Positions 58,807 to 64,000 of a DNA stretch of 64,000 nt are shown one piece after another. The stretch comes from Mycoplasmatota bacterium (lineage in GTDB: Bacteria > Bacillota_I > Bacilli_A > Izemoplasmatales > Hujiaoplasmataceae). The translations under genes were made by a program, and so were the position numbers. The notes beneath the pieces were generated by a model that was given only the letters and a program-made list of their open reading frames with translations, had not been told where the DNA came from and made no database searches. The stretch spans positions 1,426,001-1,490,000 of the forward strand of contig CP076020.1 of assembly GCA_018622675.1 (NCBI GenBank). The letters are read 5' to 3'. Within the stretch, counting starts at the first letter, position 1; the number at the start of each line of letters is the position of its first letter.

Positions 58807-59196
58807 TTATGAATTGATAACCAATTCATTAATAATCTCGATTGTTTGAACAATCACTTCATTCATTCTATCAAATGATTGATCTAAATAAAGATAACCT
58901 ATGACTGCTTCAAAACCTGTTGATTGATTGTATGTTTGGACATCTGTATTCTTTGGTTTGTGTGAAGCAGACTGATTTCTACCTCTTTTAAAAATAGAAA
59001 TCTCTTTTTCTGTATAAAAATCTTCTATCATTTTGAGAGCAGCCAATGCTTGCGAGTTAGCTTGGGTATATTGAATTGCATTTTGATGCAAATCACCGAC
59101 TTTAGTCAAGCCTTTCTCAAGCAAATATTTTCTAATTTCAAGTTCATAAACTGCGTCTCCTATATAAGCGAGTGTTAAACCATTATGTTGAATCAC
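58807..59196 (-). CDS. mrnC: Mini-ribonuclease III
   Basis: The 129-residue RNase III catalytic domain without a dsRNA-binding domain has LAYIGDAVYELEIRKYL and GRNQSASHKPKNTDVQTYNQSTGFEAVIGYLYL with the metal-binding acidic residues. It trims pre-23S rRNA in Bacillus. Overlaps cysS by 4 bp. Confidence 0.94.
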   Translation of the reverse strand: MIQHNGLTLAYIGDAVYELEIRKYLLEKGLTKVGDLHQNAIQYTQANSQALAALKMIEDFYTEKEISIFKRGRNQSASHKPKNTDVQTYNQSTGFEAVIGYLYLDQSFDRMNEVIVQTIEIINELVINS

Positions 59197-60524
59197 AGAA
59201 TACCTCTTTCCGTTAACTCATTTCTTAATTGATCCGCAAGTTTAAAGTCTTTGTTTTTTCTTGCTAATTCCCATTGATGATACATTTCTCTATCATTTTG
59301 GCTCATAGGTTCAAGCTTTACTTTTAAGCCGAGTATTCCAATCATATAATGAGCAGCCTGGTTCAACTGATTATAATAATCATTTGATTCTTTCTTTCGA
59401 ATAGAAACATTAATCACTTTTAATAAAGACTGTAATGCAGTAATTGCATTGGCTGTGTTAAAGTCTTCCTCCAAAGCATCATCAAAATCTTTCAATATTT
59501 GCTTAATCTCATGATTTTCAATATCAACTTGTTTAATTTGATCTTGCAAGTCAAGTTTTCTAAAAAGTTGTTTAAGCGATGATTCTAGTTTTTCAAATTC
59601 TTTAACATACATTTGAAAACCTTCATCATCATAATTTAATGGTGAACGATAGTGTGTGCTTAACAAGAAGTATCTTAAAGGCATCTTATCCTCAACGTCT
59701 TTGACTAAAATAACATTCCCTAGACTCTTACTCATCTTTGTGTCTTTAATGCTTACACGGCCATTATGCATCCAATAATTGGCTAAGCCATGATTGTGCA
59801 ATGCCTTAGATTGTGCAATCTCATTTTCATGGTGGGGAAATTTTAAATCTGCCCCTCCACCATGAATATCTATTTTTTCACCAAAAACATCATCTATCAT
59901 CGCCACACACTCAGTATGCCACCCAGGTCTTCCTTTTGAAAAAGGTGATTCGAAATTTAAGCCTTCAGTTGTTTTCTTCCAAAGAGTAAAATCTAAAGGA
60001 CTTTCTTTGTCTGGGTTGATATCAATTCTCGCGCCACTTTTCAAATCCTCAATTTGGCGATTACTTAAAATCCCATAATCCTTAATCTTTTCAACTCTAA
60101 AGTAAACATCGCCATGAATCGTGTATGCATATCCCTTATCAACTAACTCTTTAATAAAATTTTCAATATGGCCCATGTAATGAGTCACGCGAGGTTTTAT
60201 ATAGTCGGTCTTACAATTCAATCCTTCTAAATCCTTAAGAAAAGCATCTATATAATGATTAGCCACAACCATTTCATCTAAATGGTCATCTTTAGCTTTT
60301 TGTATAATTTTATCATCCACATCAGTAAAATTAGATACAAATTTCACATGATAACCTTTTGCTTCAAAAAATCTTCTTACTGTATCAAAAAAAATCACAG
60401 GCCTAGCATTTCCTATGTGGATATAATTATAAACAGTCGGTCCACAAACATACATATTGACTTGATTTTCATGTATAGGAATAAATTCTTCAACCTGATC
60501 TTTATATGAATTGTATATGCGCAT
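59193..60524 (-). CDS. cysS: Cysteinyl-tRNA synthetase
   Basis: The 443-residue class I synthetase has the HIGH-like IHIGNARP, the zinc ligands in YVCGPTVYNY, WHTECVAM and HHENEIAQS, and KMSKS in KDTKMSKSLGN. The start is the ATG 60522-60524 with GAGGTG upstream, not the GTG three codons earlier. First gene of cysS-mrnC-rlmB-sigma and onward. No T-box leader was found upstream. Confidence 0.97.
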   Translation of the reverse strand: MRIYNSYKDQVEEFIPIHENQVNMYVCGPTVYNYIHIGNARPVIFFDTVRRFFEAKGYHVKFVSNFTDVDDKIIQKAKDDHLDEMVVANHYIDAFLKDLEGLNCKTDYIKPRVTHYMGHIENFIKELVDKGYAYTIHGDVYFRVEKIKDYGILSNRQIEDLKSGARIDINPDKESPLDFTLWKKTTEGLNFESPFSKGRPGWHTECVAMIDDVFGEKIDIHGGGADLKFPHHENEIAQSKALHNHGLANYWMHNGRVSIKDTKMSKSLGNVILVKDVEDKMPLRYFLLSTHYRSPLNYDDEGFQMYVKEFEKLESSLKQLFRKLDLQDQIKQVDIENHEIKQILKDFDDALEEDFNTANAITALQSLLKVINVSIRKKESNDYYNQLNQAAHYMIGILGLKVKLEPMSQNDREMYHQWELARKNKDFKLADQLRNELTERGIL

Positions 60525-60549
60525 AAATATCACCTCTTCACTACATTTA

Positions 60550-60578
60550 ATTATAGTTTATTATCTATCTTTTTTCAA
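60550..60578 (-). promoter_or_regulatory. Promoter of cysS operon
   Basis: On the minus strand TTGAAA (60573-60578), 17 nt and TATAAT (60550-60555) are present, 26 nt before the ATG. Confidence 0.72.
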
Positions 60579-60604
60579 GGAAACTTAAAAAGCAAAATCC
60601 AAAT

Positions 60605-60630
60605 TAAAAAAACCACTAGACGTGGTCTTT
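60605..60630 (-). terminator. Rho-independent terminator of the cold shock gene
   Basis: A 9-bp stem (60608-60616 with 60622-60630) with one G-U pair and a 5-nt loop is followed on the minus strand by a T run. Confidence 0.82.
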
Positions 60631-60667
60631 TTAGTTTTTTTACTTTGTTTAACTTACAGTTTAATTT

Positions 60668-60865
60668 CTATAATTTCACTATATTAGCAGCTTGAGGTCC
60701 TCTATCTCCATCAACTACATCAAAAGTAACTTCTTGACCGTTTTCTAAAGATTTGTACCCTTCGCCTTGGATTGCTGAGTAATGTGCAAAAATGTCATTT
60801 CCTTCTTCATCAGTGATGAAACCATAACCTTTTTCTGCGTTAAACCATTTTACTGTTCCGTTCAT
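60668..60865 (-). CDS. Cold shock protein, CspA family
   Basis: The 65-residue OB-fold RNA chaperone has RNP1 KGYGFIT and RNP2 DIFAHY. Strong promoter and own terminator. Paralogs may exist elsewhere, so no specific symbol is given. Confidence 0.96.
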   Translation of the reverse strand: MNGTVKWFNAEKGYGFITDEEGNDIFAHYSAIQGEGYKSLENGQEVTFDVVDGDRGPQAANIVKL

Positions 60866-60898
60866 TTAAATCTCCTTTTCCTTTAAAAATACAAACTT

Positions 60899-60927
60899 AT
60901 TATATCTTTTATTTGTCAATATTGCAA
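60899..60927 (-). promoter_or_regulatory. Promoter of the cold shock gene
   Basis: On the minus strand TTGCAA (60922-60927), 17 nt and TATAAT (60899-60904) are present. The leader is short (about 30 nt), unlike the long thermosensor leader of E. coli cspA. Confidence 0.65.
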
Positions 60928-60962
60928 GTGATATTTACTGAACAAGTCTTTAAGCATTATCA

Positions 60963-62174
60963 TTATTGTTCTTGATTGCCTTCTTCAATACCGGCATTTT
61001 TTATAGTTCCAAACTTCATGTTGATTTTTTCAACACGACTATCAAACTTATCTGTATTATTTTTCAAAGCTTGGATGGAACGACTTAATTTTTCCCAATC
61101 CTTACTAAAGATGTTAAAGTCTTTAGATAATTTAAGCAATTCATGATTAATTTTTTCCATATTTCTCGAGCGCTCATAATCAATCACAAATGTTTTAAAT
61201 GATGATAATAATGGAACAATGGTTGTTGGTGATACAATTGTTACAAACTTCTCTCTAGCATATTCAACTACATTTTGTAATCGAGAATGCAACAGAGCCA
61301 ATATACCATCACTTGGAACAAACATGAGCGCGTAATCTGTTGTTATAGGCGGTATGATATATTTACTTGATATATCTGTGATATGCTTTTTTACTTCCCT
61401 ACTAAAATCAGATAATATTTTTGCTTCTTCCTCTTTTGTTAAAGACTTATTATCAAATAATTTAGAATATGATGAATATGGAAATTTTGAATCAATACCA
61501 ATAATTCCGTTAGGTTCAGGCATAAATATTGCCGCATCAACCCTCACTGACTTATCATTATCTTTGATTGTATATTGTGTCTGATATAAAGAATGATTAT
61601 GGCCATATATAGAATATAATAATTGATTTAATTGATACTCTCCATAAGATCCTCTTGATTGATTATGAGAAAGAATGTTTTGTAAAGAAACCATTTCTTC
61701 CGATAATTCTTTTATATTTTTTTGAGCCTGATCAATCACTTCAACCCTTTTGGCTATATCAACAAAGGTTATTTGTGCATCTTTAAAACCTTTAGTTAAT
61801 CTTTCTTCAACTTTCTCGTTAATCTCACTCATTCGTTTTTCCACAGTTGTTGATAAAGATTTGAATTCTAAATTAAATTTATTGGATATCTTTTCTTGGA
61901 ATTCAGACATATGAATGTTAATTTTTTCTCTAAAGTCAGAAATGTTTTTACTAGAAATATCTGAAGAATGCAATAATTGTCTATTCACTTCATTGTTAAA
62001 CTTCAACAATGAATCATTAAGTTCTGTTTTTATATTTTTTTCAAGTTGATCTATTTCTTTGTCTAGATTAATTGTTTGTTCTTTTCTTTGAAAAAAAGAC
62101 ATATAGACAATTAATATAAAGACAATAAATAACAAGGCTAGTATTGAAACACCGATGATTTCAATCAAATTCAT
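60963..62174 (-). CDS. rmuC: DNA recombination protein RmuC family
   Basis: The 403-residue protein has an N-terminal membrane helix (about 4-27), a long coiled coil (about 35-175) and the RmuC nuclease-like domain (SRGSYGEYQLNQLLY, GIDSKFPYSSY, DYALMFVPSDGILALL, IVSPTTIVPLL). The family limits inversions and DNA rearrangement. It lies 17 bp after cls in the same transcript. Confidence 0.9.
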   Translation of the reverse strand: MNLIEIIGVSILALLFIVFILIVYMSFFQRKEQTINLDKEIDQLEKNIKTELNDSLLKFNNEVNRQLLHSSDISSKNISDFREKINIHMSEFQEKISNKFNLEFKSLSTTVEKRMSEINEKVEERLTKGFKDAQITFVDIAKRVEVIDQAQKNIKELSEEMVSLQNILSHNQSRGSYGEYQLNQLLYSIYGHNHSLYQTQYTIKDNDKSVRVDAAIFMPEPNGIIGIDSKFPYSSYSKLFDNKSLTKEEEAKILSDFSREVKKHITDISSKYIIPPITTDYALMFVPSDGILALLHSRLQNVVEYAREKFVTIVSPTTIVPLLSSFKTFVIDYERSRNMEKINHELLKLSKDFNIFSKDWEKLSRSIQALKNNTDKFDSRVEKINMKFGTIKNAGIEEGNQEQ

Positions 62175-62191
62175 AATGACTTCCTTTCATG

Positions 62192-63712
62192 TCAAAACAT
62201 TGGGCTAAAGAGATTAAACCATCCCTGAGCCATTCTAGTGAAAATCCCTCTTTTACGCCATTCTTCCTTGGTGATATTTTTAGATTTTTTTATGTCTTCA
62301 TTAAAACTATTCACCAAGTCAGCCACCGTACTATTCTCAAAGATGGATGTGACCTCGAAATTTAAATTCAAACTTCTAGGATCTATATTCACAGTACCTA
62401 CCGAAGCAAGATGATCATCAATAATCAATACTTTGGAATGGATAAAGCGGTCTTTATACTCATAAATGGAGACACCTACTTTTAATAGCTGTTCATAATA
62501 TGACTTAGTCGCAAATCCTACTGTGAAATAATCGTGTTTGCCCGGAACAATCAGTTGTATCTTAACACCTGAGTTACTAGCAATCTTTATGGCTGCCATT
62601 AATTCTGGTTCTATAATCAAATAAGGTGTAGTGATTTTTATCGTTTTTTTTGCGGATGTAATCATTTTTAAATAAACATCTTTGATTAAACCCTGTTCAT
62701 AATCCGGTCCTGATTCAATAACACTAAAGAGACCAGCTTGTTTTTTAGTATCAGGTCTTCGATATAAATCTAAAACATGATTATTAACATAATACCAATC
62801 TTTGATAAAGACATTATATAAACCTATGACACCTTTACCTTTAACACATACCTGCGTGTCTCTCCAAAAACCAAATTTGCTTGATTGATGATTGTACTCA
62901 TCACCCAAATTCATTCCTCCAATGAAACCAGTTTCTCCATCAATCACTGTAACTTTCCTATGGTTTCTGAAATTTAAATTTGAATTGAAGACCGATAAGG
63001 TTTGGGGATCAAAAACAGAAATATTCATACCAGATTTTTCTAGGGATTCCATGTACTTATAATCTAAATGTTTATTAGAACCAAAGTGATCATATAACAA
63101 ATAAACTTTGACACCTTCTTTAGTTTTTCTATGTAAAGCATCTAATATTTTTCTTCCTATTTGATCATTTTTAATAATATAAAATTCCATGAGTATATAG
63201 GATTTTGCTTTTTCAATTTCTTCTTCTAACCTAGGAAAAAATTGATCACCATTATTCAATAACTCAACAGAAGTGTTATCTTGATAAACAGATCTTTTAG
63301 TATTCTTCTCTATAAACGAAAACACCTGTCCATACTGGTATTGATTGTAATCAATATTATATTTACTCTCATAGCCTTGAAAAGCCTTAGATGATATTAA
63401 AGGTCTTGTTTTAGGGAATTTCCTCAATTGGAAATCTCTCGCAAATATCCCATAAAGAATAATTCCCAAGATCGGATTAAGGACAATAATTAAAATCCAA
63501 TAGCTCTTATTGTATGCATAATCTTCTTTTAATAAAACTCTCACAATAATCACTATAGCGAGTAAACCTAAAAAACCTGAAACTATAAAACCAAAAATAT
63601 TACCAGAGAACAACTGCATAACGTTATTAATGTAATTATATTGCATGGCTGATATTGTGTAGACAAAAGCGCCTAACACGAATAAGCCAAAGATCATAAA
63701 TCCTCTTTTCAT
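62192..63712 (-). CDS. cls: Cardiolipin synthase, phospholipase D family
   Basis: The enzyme condenses two phosphatidylglycerol molecules to cardiolipin. The 506 residues include three N-terminal hydrophobic helices and two HKD motifs, HRKVTVIDGETGFIGGMN and HSKVLIIDDHLASVGTVN, in the two phospholipase D domains. AAGGAAG precedes the ATG. Confidence 0.93.
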   Translation of the reverse strand: MKRGFMIFGLFVLGAFVYTISAMQYNYINNVMQLFSGNIFGFIVSGFLGLLAIVIIVRVLLKEDYAYNKSYWILIIVLNPILGIILYGIFARDFQLRKFPKTRPLISSKAFQGYESKYNIDYNQYQYGQVFSFIEKNTKRSVYQDNTSVELLNNGDQFFPRLEEEIEKAKSYILMEFYIIKNDQIGRKILDALHRKTKEGVKVYLLYDHFGSNKHLDYKYMESLEKSGMNISVFDPQTLSVFNSNLNFRNHRKVTVIDGETGFIGGMNLGDEYNHQSSKFGFWRDTQVCVKGKGVIGLYNVFIKDWYYVNNHVLDLYRRPDTKKQAGLFSVIESGPDYEQGLIKDVYLKMITSAKKTIKITTPYLIIEPELMAAIKIASNSGVKIQLIVPGKHDYFTVGFATKSYYEQLLKVGVSIYEYKDRFIHSKVLIIDDHLASVGTVNIDPRSLNLNFEVTSIFENSTVADLVNSFNEDIKKSKNITKEEWRKRGIFTRMAQGWFNLFSPMF

Positions 63713-63747
63713 AATGTGCTTCCTTTTTTTATACTATTTTTTATTTC

Positions 63748-63773
63748 CAAAAAACAAGCCACTTATCAGTGGC
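63748..63773 (-). terminator. Rho-independent terminator of the YegP-like gene
   Basis: A perfect 6-bp stem GCCACT / AGTGGC (63758-63763, 63768-63773) with a 4-nt loop is followed on the minus strand by TTGTTTTTT. Confidence 0.72.
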
Positions 63774-63779
63774 AGTTTT

Positions 63780-64000
63780 CTATAACTCAACAACTGGTGC
63801 TTTTAAGCCAAATTTTAAAACTGAGTGAGCAGCTGAAATACAGTTATTTTTAACAGGGTATGATTCACCTGTTAAAATTAATTGCCCATTACTTGAATGT
63901 AAATGGAATTGAAAACGGTCTTGTTTATCTTTTTCAACTGTGAAATTTTTATCTTCTATTGCTTTTTTTATTGTTTTTAAACCATTTTTAGCTGATGCTT
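63780..64000 (-). CDS. YegP/DUF1508-like protein, C-terminal part
   Basis: The reading frame enters from the right window edge and ends at TAG 63780-63782. The visible 73 codons read SAKNGLKTIKKAI, then FQFHLHSSNGQLILTGESY, matching the repeated DUF1508 motif (ANGQ-IATSE-Y plus NGIESVKK). The function of the family is unknown. The N-terminus is outside the window. Confidence 0.65.
   Translation of the reverse strand, partial: ASAKNGLKTIKKAIEDKNFTVEKDKQDRFQFHLHSSNGQLILTGESYPVKNNCISAAHSVLKFGLKAPVVEL

Noticed and set aside
60525-60667. T-box riboswitch before cysS
   Set aside because: The gap is filled by the cysS promoter and the cold shock terminator, and no T-box sequence is seen.

Overview
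The window reads as chromosome of a low-GC bacterium of the Bacillota / wall-less (Acholeplasma-like) branch. Evidence: strong AT bias, Firmicutes gene orders (cysS-mrnC-rlmB-sigma-rpmG-secE-nusG, rplKAJL-ybxB-rpoBC, rpsLG-fusA-tuf, ffh-ylxM-ftsY, rpsF-ssb-rpsR, gdpP-rplI-dnaB), consensus TTGACA/TATAAT promoters and AAGGAGG ribosome sites. TGA is used as a stop (for example at the end of rnhB at 2357 and of the McrB-like gene at 31260), so this is the standard code and not the Mycoplasma/Spiroplasma code. A fusion of the c-di-AMP phosphodiesterase GdpP with ribosomal protein L9 is, to my knowledge, a trait of Acholeplasma-type genomes. That placement is an inference.

Layout, left to right; nearly everything is on the minus strand, so transcription runs from high to low coordinates. 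1-1565: upp plus the start of the F-type ATP synthase operon. 1692-7534: an operon of a membrane protein, a soluble-type FtsK, signal peptidase I, RbgA, RNase HII and a HAD phosphatase. 7662-8501: a Cof-type HAD hydrolase, the only plus-strand protein gene. 8522-11234: the SRP genes ffh-ylxM-ftsY. 11443-13503: topA. 13641-19337: gdpP/rplI fusion, dnaB, prfA, prmC. 19519-20494: rpsF-ssb-rpsR. 20613-26568: a lipoprotein, a DUF1295 membrane protein, pncC, ychF, tatD, tkt. 26715-31032: the str operon rpsL-rpsG-fusA-tuf.

31216-35930 is the most accessory-looking stretch: a McrB-N/NOV_C restriction-like protein, a MutT hydrolase, a broken pcm gene, an unknown two-helix membrane protein overlapping a GNAT-like acetyltransferase, and a small lipoprotein. 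35946-40783 is one complete rRNA operon (16S-23S-5S, no tRNA) with RNase III-type processing stems. 40915-51258 holds rpoC, rpoB, ybxB, rplL, rplJ (with L10 leader), rplA and rplK. 51393-56049 is a pair of fused ATPase-permease ABC genes with their own promoter, inserted between nusG and rplK. 56254-60524 is nusG, secE, rpmG, a sigma factor, rlmB, mrnC, cysS. 60668-64000 is a cold shock protein, rmuC, cardiolipin synthase and a partial YegP-like gene.

Most genes are core information processing (replication, transcription, translation, protein export). The unusual parts are: L9 fused to GdpP with a perfect ribosome site and start codon kept inside the joint; an FtsK without membrane segments next to a small membrane protein; inverted repeats placed as operators at two promoters; and two breaks in otherwise canonical ribosomal/RNA polymerase gene clusters that hold the accessory genes. 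No transposase, integrase, CRISPR array or tRNA gene was seen.
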